Positions 35,199-43,025 of a DNA stretch of 43,772 bases are shown here, piece by piece. Numbering within the stretch: position 1 is the stretch's first letter; every line of letters begins with the position of its first letter. Under the pieces are notes generated by a model. The model had not been told where the DNA came from. It searched no databases and worked only from the letters and a program-made list of their open reading frames with translations. The stretch comes from Kutzneria sp. 744 (GTDB lineage: Bacteria > Actinomycetota > Actinomycetes > Mycobacteriales > Pseudonocardiaceae), in contig NZ_KK037166.1 of assembly GCF_000568255.1 (NCBI RefSeq), positions 7,259,001-7,302,772 on the forward strand, given 5' to 3'. A program made the translations under genes and the position numbers.

Positions 35199-37325
35199 CT
35201 ACTTCGTGCTGCGAGGCACCCGAAGCAACAGCGTGGTGCGGCCGGGCAGCTGGATCTGGCTGCCGGAGGCCAAAGGTGTCTGATCGACGGGAGTGCCGTC
35301 CGGTGTCCCGCTGTCGAGCATGGGCTCGAAGGAGGGGCCGAATTCCACCCGGGGGAGCGTGAATTCGCAGGGGTCGCCGCCGGCGTGCAGGATGAAGAGC
35401 CAGGAATGGTCGGAGACGAGCTCGCCGGATTTGGTGCGGGACAGGCAGTTGGCTCCGTCGATCCACACGCCGAGGGTGCGGCGGTCGTCGTCGAACCAGT
35501 CGGTCTCGGCCATTTCGGTGCCGTCGGGGCGAACCCACACGAGGTCGGGCTCGCCGCTGGGGGTGATGCGGCCGTCGAAGAACTGGGGCTGCCGCAGGGC
35601 GGGGGACGCGGCGCGAAGGCTGACCAGGCGCTGCACGAAGGCCAAGAGCTCGCTGGCGGTGGAATCGAAGGCCCAGTCCACCCAGGACATCTCGTTGTCC
35701 TGGTTGTACGCGTTGTTGTTGCCGTCCTGGGTCCGCCACATCTCGTCGCCGGCGGTGATCATCGGAGTGCCCATCGACAACAGCAGACTGGACATCAGGT
35801 TGCGGGCCTGCCGAGCGCGCAGCGCCAGCACCTCGGGCTCGGTGGTCTCACCCTCGGCCCCGCAGTTCCAGGAGCGGTTGTCGTTGGTGCCGTCGCGGTT
35901 GTCCTCGCCGTTGGCCTCGTTGTGTTTGTCGTTGTACGAGACCATGTCGCGCAGGGTGAAACCGTCGTGCGCGGTGATGAAGTTGATCGACGACCAGGGG
36001 CGGCGGCCGTCGTCGGAGTAGAGGTCGCTGGAGCCGGTGAGGCGGTATGCCAGGTCCCGGACACCGACGGCGCCGCGCCAGAAGTCGCGGACGGTGTCGC
36101 GGTAGCGGCCGTTCCACTCGGCCCACTGCACGCCGAAGGCGCCGACGCGATAGCCGTCGCCGGTGGCGTCCCAGGGCTCGGCGATGAGCTTGCAGCTGGC
36201 CAGCAGCGGATCGCAGGCGATGGCGGTCAGTAGAGCGGCGTTGGGGTCGAAGGCGCCGGCCCCGGGACGGCCGAGAACGGAGGCGAGGTCGAAGCGGAAG
36301 CCGTCGACGCCCAGCTCGCCGGCCCAGTACCGGAGCGAATCGGTCACCAGGCGGACGACGGTCGGCGACCCGGCGTCCAGGGTGTTGCCGCAGCCGGTGA
36401 TGTCCAACCCGCGGCCGCCCTCGCCGTGGGCGTAGTAGGCCGGGGCGTCCAGGCCGCGGAACGACAGCGTCGGACCCTCGAAGCCGGACTCGCAGGTGTG
36501 GTTGAACACCACGTCGACGATGACCTCGATGCCGGCGGCGTGCAGGGACGCCACCATGGTCCGGAACTCCTCGACCTCACGGCCGGGCTCGCTGGCGTAG
36601 CCGGCGTACGGGGCGAAGAACCCCAGCGGCGAATACCCCCAGTAGTTGTGGCGACCGGCTGTGATCAGCGACGGCTCGTCCACAAAGGTGTGCACGGGCA
36701 TCAGCTCGACGGCGGTGACACCCAGCCGCACCAGGTGTTCCACCACGGACGGATGCGCAAGCCCCAGGTAGGTGCCGCGCAGGTGGGCGGGCACGTCCGG
36801 GTGTTGCGCGGTGTAACCACGCACGTGCAGCTCGTAGAAGACGGACTCCTCGAACGGCACATCGGGCTTCACGCCGGTCGCCGGCCCGCCGAGCGAGGTG
36901 ACGACCGACAGCGGCACGCTGCCGAGCGAGTCCACGGTGGAGGCCGGCCCGGTCATGGCGTTGTCGACGTAGCCGAGCGTCGCCTCAAGACTGGTCAATT
37001 GCCCAGTGATGCGTTTCGCATAAGGGTCGACGAGGAGCTTCGCCGGATTGTGGCGAAGGCCACGTGTCGGGTCGTACGGCCCGTGCACGCGGTACCCGTA
37101 CTGCTGCCCGGGCAGCACTCCGTGCACGACTCCGTGCCACACGCCGAAGGTGCGTTCGGTCAGCTCGACGCGCCGTTCCGACCCGTTGTCCAGTAAGCAG
37201 ACCTCCACGGCCTCGGCCGTCGAGGAGGCCACGGCGAAACGCACACCGCCGCCCTCGGGGTGCGACCCGAGGGGGAAGGGACGTCCGGCCAACATCATCG
37301 GGTCCGGCGCAGGGTTGGCAACCAC
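35199..37325 (-). CDS. glgX: Glycogen debranching enzyme (isoamylase type)
   Basis: 708 residues from GTG 37325 with GGGGAAG 8 bases upstream. It hydrolyses alpha-1,6 branches in glycogen-like glucan. CBM48 N-terminus (GRPFPLGSHPEGGGVRFAV; YGYRVHGPYDPTRGLRHNPAKLLVDPYAK), then GH13_11 barrel motifs: ELHVRGYTAQHPDVP, VDVVFNHTCESG, nucleophile Asp in GVDGFRFDLASVLGR, acid Glu in KLIAEPWDATGDGY, and NFITAHDGFTLRDMVSYNDKHN. TreX/TreY-TreZ partners are not adjacent, so a general debranching role with GlgP is likelier than a dedicated trehalose route. Single gene, divergent from an ABC ATPase across 68 bases. Confidence 0.95.
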   Translation of the reverse strand: MVANPAPDPMMLAGRPFPLGSHPEGGGVRFAVASSTAEAVEVCLLDNGSERRVELTERTFGVWHGVVHGVLPGQQYGYRVHGPYDPTRGLRHNPAKLLVDPYAKRITGQLTSLEATLGYVDNAMTGPASTVDSLGSVPLSVVTSLGGPATGVKPDVPFEESVFYELHVRGYTAQHPDVPAHLRGTYLGLAHPSVVEHLVRLGVTAVELMPVHTFVDEPSLITAGRHNYWGYSPLGFFAPYAGYASEPGREVEEFRTMVASLHAAGIEVIVDVVFNHTCESGFEGPTLSFRGLDAPAYYAHGEGGRGLDITGCGNTLDAGSPTVVRLVTDSLRYWAGELGVDGFRFDLASVLGRPGAGAFDPNAALLTAIACDPLLASCKLIAEPWDATGDGYRVGAFGVQWAEWNGRYRDTVRDFWRGAVGVRDLAYRLTGSSDLYSDDGRRPWSSINFITAHDGFTLRDMVSYNDKHNEANGEDNRDGTNDNRSWNCGAEGETTEPEVLALRARQARNLMSSLLLSMGTPMITAGDEMWRTQDGNNNAYNQDNEMSWVDWAFDSTASELLAFVQRLVSLRAASPALRQPQFFDGRITPSGEPDLVWVRPDGTEMAETDWFDDDRRTLGVWIDGANCLSRTKSGELVSDHSWLFILHAGGDPCEFTLPRVEFGPSFEPMLDSGTPDGTPVDQTPLASGSQIQLPGRTTLLLRVPRSTK

Positions 37326-37393
37326 GTCGCGATCTTCCCCGACCCGGTGCCCCGGTGCCAGGCCACGTCCGGCGGGTTGTGAACAATGGGCTC

Positions 37394-38209
37394 GTGACCG
37401 AGCCGATCAGTCCGGATGTCGATCTCGTCGTGGCGATGGAGAAGGTCAGCGTGCGACGCGGCAGGACCACCCTGGTGCGCGCCATCGACTGGCGTGTCGA
37501 GCTGGACGAGCGGTGGGTGGTGCTCGGCCCGAACGGGGCGGGCAAGACCACCCTGCTGCGCCTGGCCGGCGCCGAGATGCACCCGACCACGGGGTCGGTG
37601 CACGTGCTCGGCGAGAAGCTGGGCCGCACCGACGTGTTCGAGCTGCGCCCCAGAATCGGCGTCTGCTCGTCCGCGCTGGCCGGCCGGGTGCCGCCCGAGG
37701 AGAAGGTGCTGGACGTGGTGGTCAGCGCCGGCTACGGCGTGATCGGGCGCTGGCGCGAGCAGTACGACACCATGGACACCGGCCGCGCCGAGGAGTTGCT
37801 GGCCGCCCTGGGCATCAAGCACCTGGCCGAGCGCATGTTCGGCACGCTGTCGGAGGGCGAGCGCAAGCGGGCGCTGATCTCCCGGGCGCTGATGACCGAC
37901 CCGGAGATGCTGCTGCTGGACGAGCCGGCGGCGGGCCTGGACCTGGGTGGACGCGAGGACCTGGTGGCCCGGCTGTCGGAGTTCGCCTACGACCCGGACG
38001 CCCCGGCCATGGTGCTCGTCACACACCACGTGGAGGAGATCCCGCCGGGCTTCACGCACGCGATGCTGCTGCGTGAGGGCGGCGTGGTGGCGCAGGGCCT
38101 GATCGACGACGTGATCACGGCCGAGAACCTGTCGTCGACGTTCGGCCAGGACCTGGAGCTGGACAAGGCCGGCGACCGCTTCTTCGCCCGCCGCCGCACC
38201 AGCGCCTGA
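37394..38209 (+). CDS. ABC transporter ATP-binding protein without adjacent permease
   Basis: 271 residues from GTG 37394; a later ATG at 37436 is possible as the GTG has no good ribosome site. Walker A VLGPNGAGKTTLLRL, signature LSEGERKRALISRAL, Walker B MLLLDEPAAGLD and H-loop VTHHVEEIPPG are complete. The last ~35 residues end LDKAGDRFFARRRTSA. No membrane subunit is next to it. It resembles stand-alone ATPases of the iron/molybdate-like group seen in actinobacteria; partner and substrate unknown. Confidence 0.85.
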   Translation: MTEPISPDVDLVVAMEKVSVRRGRTTLVRAIDWRVELDERWVVLGPNGAGKTTLLRLAGAEMHPTTGSVHVLGEKLGRTDVFELRPRIGVCSSALAGRVPPEEKVLDVVVSAGYGVIGRWREQYDTMDTGRAEELLAALGIKHLAERMFGTLSEGERKRALISRALMTDPEMLLLDEPAAGLDLGGREDLVARLSEFAYDPDAPAMVLVTHHVEEIPPGFTHAMLLREGGVVAQGLIDDVITAENLSSTFGQDLELDKAGDRFFARRRTSA

Positions 38210-38213
38210 TGCG

Positions 38214-38260
38214 GGGAAGGACGCCTTACCCGCGCTGAACGAGGGTAAGGCGTCCTTCCC
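38214..38260. terminator. Perfect 18-bp hairpin terminator
   Basis: GGGAAGGACGCCTTACCC (38214-38231) and its exact complement (38243-38260) with an 11-base loop, 5 bases after the ABC ATPase stop and 60 bases before the enoyl-CoA hydratase start. Confidence 0.88.
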
Positions 38261-38320
38261 TGCATAACGTCGCCTGCTACTGGGCGGTAGCCTGCCGGGC
38301 AGGATGTCTGAGGAGGACAG

Positions 38321-39100
38321 ATGGCTGAGTTCGTCCGGCTAGAGGTGGACGGCGGGATCGGCACGATCCGCCTGGAGCGGCCGCCGATGAACGCGCTGAA
38401 CATGCAGGTCCAGGAGGAGATCCGGGCCGCGTCGGCCGAGGCGACCCGCCGCGACGACGTGCGCGCGGTGATCGTCTACGGCGGGCAGAAGGTGTTCGCG
38501 GCCGGCGCGGACATCAAGGAGATGGCCACGCTGTCGTACGCCGAGATGGCGGCCCGGGCCCAGCAGCTGTCCTCCGCGGTCGGCGCGGTGGCCGAGATCC
38601 CCAAGCCGACGGTGGCCGCCGTCACCGGCTACGCGCTGGGCGGCGGCTTCGAGCTGGCCCTGTGCTGCGACCGCCGGATCGCCGGCGACAACGCCAAGGT
38701 GGGCCAGCCGGAGATCCTGCTCGGCATCATCCCGGGCATGGGCGGCACGCAGCGCCTGGCCCGGCTGATCGGCCCCAGCAAGGCCAAGGACCTGATCTAC
38801 ACCGGCCGTTTCGTGGCGGCCGACGAGGCGCTGGCACTGGGCATGGTGGACGAGGTCGTCGCCCCCGACGACGTGTACGAGGCGGCCCGGCGCTGGGCGT
38901 CGCAGTTCGCCGAGGGCCCGGCCCGTGCGCTGGCGGCGGCCAAGGCGGCCGTCGACGGCGGCCTCGACGGGGACCTGGCCAGCGGCCTGAAGCTGGAGAG
39001 CCACCTGTTCGCGGCGCTGTTCGCCACCGAGGACCAGCGCGCGGGCATGCAGTCGTTCATCGAGAACGGTCCGGGAAAGGCGAAGTTCAGTGGCAAGTGA
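38321..39100 (+). CDS. Enoyl-CoA hydratase/isomerase family protein
   Basis: 259 residues, crotonase fold, with GAGGAGG upstream of ATG 38321. Oxyanion-hole strands FAAGADIKEMATL and YALGGGFELALCCDRR are present. The first catalytic Glu sits in VGQPEILLGIIPGMGGTQRL; at the position of the second Glu of classical hydratases the sequence reads AKDLIYTGR, with Asp, a substitution often seen in actinobacterial members. Expected role is hydration of 2-enoyl-CoA in beta-oxidation, substrate chain length unknown. It overlaps the next gene by 11 bases, linking fatty-acyl metabolism to two methyltransferases by operon. Confidence 0.92.
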   Translation: MAEFVRLEVDGGIGTIRLERPPMNALNMQVQEEIRAASAEATRRDDVRAVIVYGGQKVFAAGADIKEMATLSYAEMAARAQQLSSAVGAVAEIPKPTVAAVTGYALGGGFELALCCDRRIAGDNAKVGQPEILLGIIPGMGGTQRLARLIGPSKAKDLIYTGRFVAADEALALGMVDEVVAPDDVYEAARRWASQFAEGPARALAAAKAAVDGGLDGDLASGLKLESHLFAALFATEDQRAGMQSFIENGPGKAKFSGK

Positions 39101-40061
39101 CGTGCAGGACCCGGCCCCCAACCCGCACGCCACCGAGGAGCAGGTCCAGGCCGCCTGGGACGACCCCAAGCTGGCCAACGTGCTCTACCACGACTGGGAG
39201 GCGGGCACCTACGACGAGAAGTGGTCCATCTCCTACGACGAGCGCTGCATCTCCTACGCCACCGGCCGGTTCCGGGCCGTGGCGGGCGATCGCGGCTGGC
39301 CCTACGGCCGGGCGCTGGAGCTGGGCAGCGGCACCGGGTTCTTCCTGCTGAACCTGATGCAGGGCGGGGTGGCGCAGAAGGGCTCGGTGACCGACCTGTC
39401 GCCGGGCATGGTGCAGGTGGCCCTGCGCAACGCCGAGAACCTGGGCCTCGACGTGGACGGCCGGGTGGCCGACGCCGAGCGCATCCCGTACGACGACAAC
39501 ACGTTCGACCTGGTCGTCGGGCACGCGGTGCTGCACCACATCCCGGACGTGCAGGCGGCGATGGCCGAGGTGCTGCGCGTGCTCAAGCCGGGCGGGCGCT
39601 TCGTGTTCGCCGGCGAGCCGACCAAGGTCGGCGACTTCTACGCCCGCAAGCTGGGCCAGCTCACCTGGTGGCTGACCACCAACATCACCAGGCTGGAGCC
39701 GCTGAACTCGTGGCGGCGGCCGCAGGAGGAGCTGGACGAGTCCTCCCGCGCGGCGGCGCTGGAGGCGGTCGTCGACATCCACACCTTCGACCCGGCCGAG
39801 CTGGAGCGCACCGCCCGGGCGGCCGGCGCCCGCAACGTCAAGGCGGTCACCGAGGAGCTGTCGGCGGCGCTGTTCGGTTGGCCGGTGCGCACCTTCGAGG
39901 CGGCGGTCCCGCGTGAGAAGCTGGGCTGGGGCTGGGCGATGTTCGCCTACAAGGGCTGGCAGCGGCTGTCCTGGCTGGACGAGAACCTGCTGTCCAAGGT
40001 GATGCCGCGCGAGCTGTTCTACAACGTGCTGGTGACCGGGACCAAGCCGGGTGGGGTATGA
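39090..40061 (+). CDS. SAM-dependent methyltransferase, class I
   Basis: 323 residues from GTG 39090, inside the end of the hydratase gene (11-base overlap). Motif I ALELGSGTGFFLLNLMQ, then VTDLSPGMVQVALRNAENLG, the acidic DAERIPYDDNTFDLVVGHAVLHHIPD and a post-motif LRVLKPGGRFVFAGEPT: the Methyltransf_11/25 pattern. The C-terminal ~120 residues include WWLTTNITRLEPLNSW and GWGWAMFAYKGWQRLSWL, an aromatic-rich part that may hold a hydrophobic substrate. A lipid or quinone-type acceptor is a guess; the sequence does not decide it. Confidence 0.9.
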   Translation: MASDVQDPAPNPHATEEQVQAAWDDPKLANVLYHDWEAGTYDEKWSISYDERCISYATGRFRAVAGDRGWPYGRALELGSGTGFFLLNLMQGGVAQKGSVTDLSPGMVQVALRNAENLGLDVDGRVADAERIPYDDNTFDLVVGHAVLHHIPDVQAAMAEVLRVLKPGGRFVFAGEPTKVGDFYARKLGQLTWWLTTNITRLEPLNSWRRPQEELDESSRAAALEAVVDIHTFDPAELERTARAAGARNVKAVTEELSAALFGWPVRTFEAAVPREKLGWGWAMFAYKGWQRLSWLDENLLSKVMPRELFYNVLVTGTKPGGV

Positions 40062-41223
40062 GTTCTCCGCCGCCGACGTCGCTTTCCTGACGTCGGCGGC
40101 GGGCCGGTCCGCGCTGGCCGAGGTCGGGGCGCTGCCACTGACCGCGGCCTCGCGGCTGGCCGATGTGGCGGCGGCGCGGCGGATCGTGCCGGAGTACGCC
40201 GCGGCCGTGCTGGAAACGGCCGTGCTGCGGCGAAAGGCCGTGGCCAAATTGTCCTCTTCGGACGATTGGCTGTTCACCGACGCCGCCCTCCAGCAGGCGA
40301 CGCCGTCGCCGGTGGCGGTGCTCCGAGCCGAACGGCTGCGTGGCCGCGATGTGCACGATGTGACGTGCTCGATCGGCGCCGACCTGACCGTGATGGCTCG
40401 CGTGGCCAATCGCTGCGTCGGGTCCGATGTGGACGCTGTACGGCTGAAGATGGCCCGCCACAACGCATCCGTGGCCGGCGTCGATCCGCTGCTGATCCGC
40501 GCCGACGCGTTGAAACCGTCCACTAGGGACACTGTGGTTGTCGCCGACCCGGCGCGGCGGGACACGTCCGGGCAGCGAAAGTGGCGTGCCGCCGATCTTG
40601 TGCCGCCGCTGGACGACCTCGTCGACGTCTACCATGGCCGGGAACTGGCCGTGAAATGCTCACCCGGCATGGACTTCGCGATGGCGCCCTGGGCCGACGA
40701 GATCGAACTGGTATCCCTGGACGGCCAGGTGCGCGAGGCCTGCCTGTGGACGGGGTCGCTGGCCTCGGTGTCCAGGCGGGCAACGGTTCTGCGGTCGAAC
40801 GGTCCGGAGTGGACGATCACCTCCGACGAGCCCGACGACTGCCCGGTCACGCCCGTCGGCGCCTGGATGGTCGACCCGGACGGCGCCGTGGTGCGGGCCG
40901 GCCTGGTCCGCCACTACGCTGCCCGGCACGGATTGGCGCAGGTGGACCCGCATATCGCCTACCTGACCGGGGACCGCCCGCCGCCCGGGATCAGGGCGTT
41001 CGAAGTGTTGGAACACGGCCACTACAGCGAGAAGGCGCTGCGCGCGGTGCTGCGACGCCACCGGATCGGGCGACTGGAGATCCTCGTCCGAGGCCTTAAC
41101 GTTGACCCCAACACGCTGCGACCTCGGCTCAAGCTCTCCGGCGACGCCGAGGGCACCGTCGTGCTCACGAGGATCGGTCACACCCCGACCGCCGTGCTCT
41201 GTCAGGCACACGCAACCACCTGA
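40051..41223 (+). CDS. THUMP-like domain / SAM-dependent methyltransferase-like protein
   Basis: 390 residues from GTG 40051 (11-base overlap with the previous gene). N-terminal helices (FLTSAAGRSALAEV), then a Rossmann core with DVTCSIGADLTVMARVANRCVGSDVDAVRLKMARHNA and the DPARR motif in VVVADPARRDTSG, a substitute for the DPPY-like catalytic motif of RNA/DNA methyltransferases. The C-terminus (LEHGHYSEKALRAVLRRHRIGRLEILVRG..VDPNTLRPRLKL) matches the THUMP-like domain used in RNA binding. A structured-RNA target is likely by family; identity of the RNA is unknown. Confidence 0.88.
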   Translation: MGYEFSAADVAFLTSAAGRSALAEVGALPLTAASRLADVAAARRIVPEYAAAVLETAVLRRKAVAKLSSSDDWLFTDAALQQATPSPVAVLRAERLRGRDVHDVTCSIGADLTVMARVANRCVGSDVDAVRLKMARHNASVAGVDPLLIRADALKPSTRDTVVVADPARRDTSGQRKWRAADLVPPLDDLVDVYHGRELAVKCSPGMDFAMAPWADEIELVSLDGQVREACLWTGSLASVSRRATVLRSNGPEWTITSDEPDDCPVTPVGAWMVDPDGAVVRAGLVRHYAARHGLAQVDPHIAYLTGDRPPPGIRAFEVLEHGHYSEKALRAVLRRHRIGRLEILVRGLNVDPNTLRPRLKLSGDAEGTVVLTRIGHTPTAVLCQAHATT

Positions 41224-41284
41224 GGTGTCACACGTCCTCTCACTGGGTACTCGAAACGCTGAGTACGACTGGAGGCGAATGTCC

Positions 41285-41950
41285 ATGACCAGGTCAATCG
41301 GTATCGCGGCGGTCGCTGGCGTCATGGCGGTGGGCTTGCTCACCGCGGCCTGCGGCAGCCCGAGATCGAGCAACGCCTCGTCCGACACCTCGACCACCTC
41401 CGCCGCGGCCACGACCACCAGCACCACGGCCAGCTCCGCGCCGTCCGACGGCGCCAACTCGGCCTCCGGCGCCAGTGGCGACGGATCCGGCGGCGCGTCC
41501 GAGGCCAACGGCCAGTGCCTGACCGGGAACCTGAAGGTCACGGTCGGCGGCGGCGACGCGGGCGCGGGCCACTCGTTCATCCCGATCGTGTTCACCAACA
41601 GCGGCAAGGCGGCGTGCACCATCGCGGCGTACCCGGGAGTGTCCTTTGTGACCGGTGACGACGGCCGTCAGGTCGGCGACCCGGCCACCCGGGTCTCGGC
41701 CAGCGCGCCCGCGATCACCCTGCAGCCCGGTCAGGCCGCCTCGGCCGCGCTGAGCATCACCAACCCGGGCATGTACGACCCGGCGCAGTGCAAGCCGGTC
41801 GCCGTGCGTGGTCTGCGGGTCTACCCGCCGAACAACACCGCCGCCGCCTTCGTGCCGCTGTCCGGCGACGTGCAGGGCTGCTCCGCTCACGTGCCCAACC
41901 AGGAGCCGTTGAAGATCAAGCCGGTCGTTGCCGGCGCGAACGCCCAGTAA
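41285..41950 (+). CDS. DUF4232 lipoprotein
   Basis: 221 residues from ATG 41285, chosen over ATG 41279 because GGAGG at 41271-41275 is 9 rather than 3 bases away. A signal sequence ends in a lipobox-like LLTAACGS, giving a lipid-modified Cys and a membrane-anchored outer-face location. A Ser/Thr/Ala/Gly linker (SDTSTTSAAATTTSTT) precedes the DUF4232 domain: LKVTVGGGDAGAGHSFIPIVFTN, AACTIAAYPGVSFVTGDDGR and LRVYPPNNTAAAFVPL, with four cysteines likely in two disulphides. Function of DUF4232 is unknown. Confidence 0.88.
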   Translation: MTRSIGIAAVAGVMAVGLLTAACGSPRSSNASSDTSTTSAAATTTSTTASSAPSDGANSASGASGDGSGGASEANGQCLTGNLKVTVGGGDAGAGHSFIPIVFTNSGKAACTIAAYPGVSFVTGDDGRQVGDPATRVSASAPAITLQPGQAASAALSITNPGMYDPAQCKPVAVRGLRVYPPNNTAAAFVPLSGDVQGCSAHVPNQEPLKIKPVVAGANAQ

Positions 41951-41975
41951 CCGGGGCCGTTGTTGTCGTGGCGGC

Positions 41976-42003
41976 GGGACTGCTCGCGGTTCGCGGCAGT
42001 CCC
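41976..42003. terminator. Hairpin terminator between lipoprotein and nucleoside hydrolase genes
   Basis: GGGACTGC (41976-41983) pairs with GCAGTCCC (41996-42003) and the stem continues as CGCG/CGCG around a GTT loop. It lies between two convergent genes. Confidence 0.75.
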
Positions 42004-42068
42004 CCGACCACGGCCGCGCGCCGGCTGACGTCGGCTGAGCGCCCGGTCAAGCGCCCGACTCTGATGCC

Positions 42069-43013
42069 CTACCTGCCCTGATCCGCGATCCGGCTCAGCA
42101 CGAACTCCCCGAGCTGCGCCGTGTCGGCGTCGAGGGCGACGTCGACGAGGCGGCGGGAGGAGTGGGCGGTGGCGCGCTGGTCGATGATGGTGGCGCCGCG
42201 GGAGGGGCCGTGGGAGCAGTCGACCTCGACGGGGTAGGGCGTGGTGCGCAGGATGCCGGGGGAGATGGCCTCGGCCAGGGCGATGGCGTCGTGCAGGACC
42301 ATGCCGTCGACGCCGAGGACGCGGCGGTAGATGGCGCGGTAGAAGGGCGTGAGGGCATTGAGGCCCTGGGCGACGCGGCCGCCGGCAGCGAGGCGGTCGA
42401 GCCAGACGGCGTCGACGGCGCAGCGGTGGGTGAGGTCGAGCGGCACGAGGACGGTGGGCACGTCCTCCTCGGCGAGGACGCGGTGCGCGGCCTCTGGATC
42501 GCTCCAGATGTTGAATTCGGCGGCGGCAGTGGTGTTGCCGCCCTTGGCGCCGCCGCCCATGGCGACAATGCGACCGATCTTCGGCTTCAGCTCGGGGTGC
42601 AGGGCCAGCAGCAGGGCGACGTTGGTCAGCGGCCCGATGGGGGCGATGGTGACGGGCTCGGTGGCCTGGCGCAGGAGGTCGGCCATGAGCTCGACGGCGT
42701 GCCGGCCGTCGACGTCGTGCGAGGCGGCGGGCAGGGTGTCGGCAGCGCCGGAAAGGCCGTCATCGCCGTGCACGGTGCTCGCACGGTGGATGGTGGGGTG
42801 TACGAGGGGGCGCTCGGCCCCGGCGGCCACGGGCACGTCTGAGCGGCCGCACAGCTCCAGCAGGCGCAGGGCGTTGGCGGTGGTGTGCGACAGCGCCACG
42901 TTGCCGAAGACGGTGGTCACCGCGAGCAGGTCGACCTCGGGGCTGCCGGCCGCCAGGGCGATGGCGAAGGCGTCGTCGATGCCTGGGTCGGTGTCGATGA
43001 TCAGTGGCGTCAT
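42069..43013 (-). CDS. Inosine-uridine preferring nucleoside hydrolase
   Basis: 314 residues, normal for the family, which cleaves the N-glycosidic bond of ribonucleosides in purine/pyrimidine salvage. Calcium-binding and signature motif LIIDTDPGIDDAFAIALAA at the very N-terminus, supporting the ATG at 43013. Also TTVFGNVALSHTTANALRLL, ITIAPIGPLTNVALLL-like VTIAPIGPLTNVALLLAL, GGGAKGGNTTAAAEFNIWSDPEA and a late MVLHDAIALAEAI with the catalytic region His-Asp. Faces away from the acyltransferase with only 12 bases between the two starts. Confidence 0.94.
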   Translation of the reverse strand: MTPLIIDTDPGIDDAFAIALAAGSPEVDLLAVTTVFGNVALSHTTANALRLLELCGRSDVPVAAGAERPLVHPTIHRASTVHGDDGLSGAADTLPAASHDVDGRHAVELMADLLRQATEPVTIAPIGPLTNVALLLALHPELKPKIGRIVAMGGGAKGGNTTAAAEFNIWSDPEAAHRVLAEEDVPTVLVPLDLTHRCAVDAVWLDRLAAGGRVAQGLNALTPFYRAIYRRVLGVDGMVLHDAIALAEAISPGILRTTPYPVEVDCSHGPSRGATIIDQRATAHSSRRLVDVALDADTAQLGEFVLSRIADQGR

Positions 43014-43025
43014 AAGGTGCAGCGT

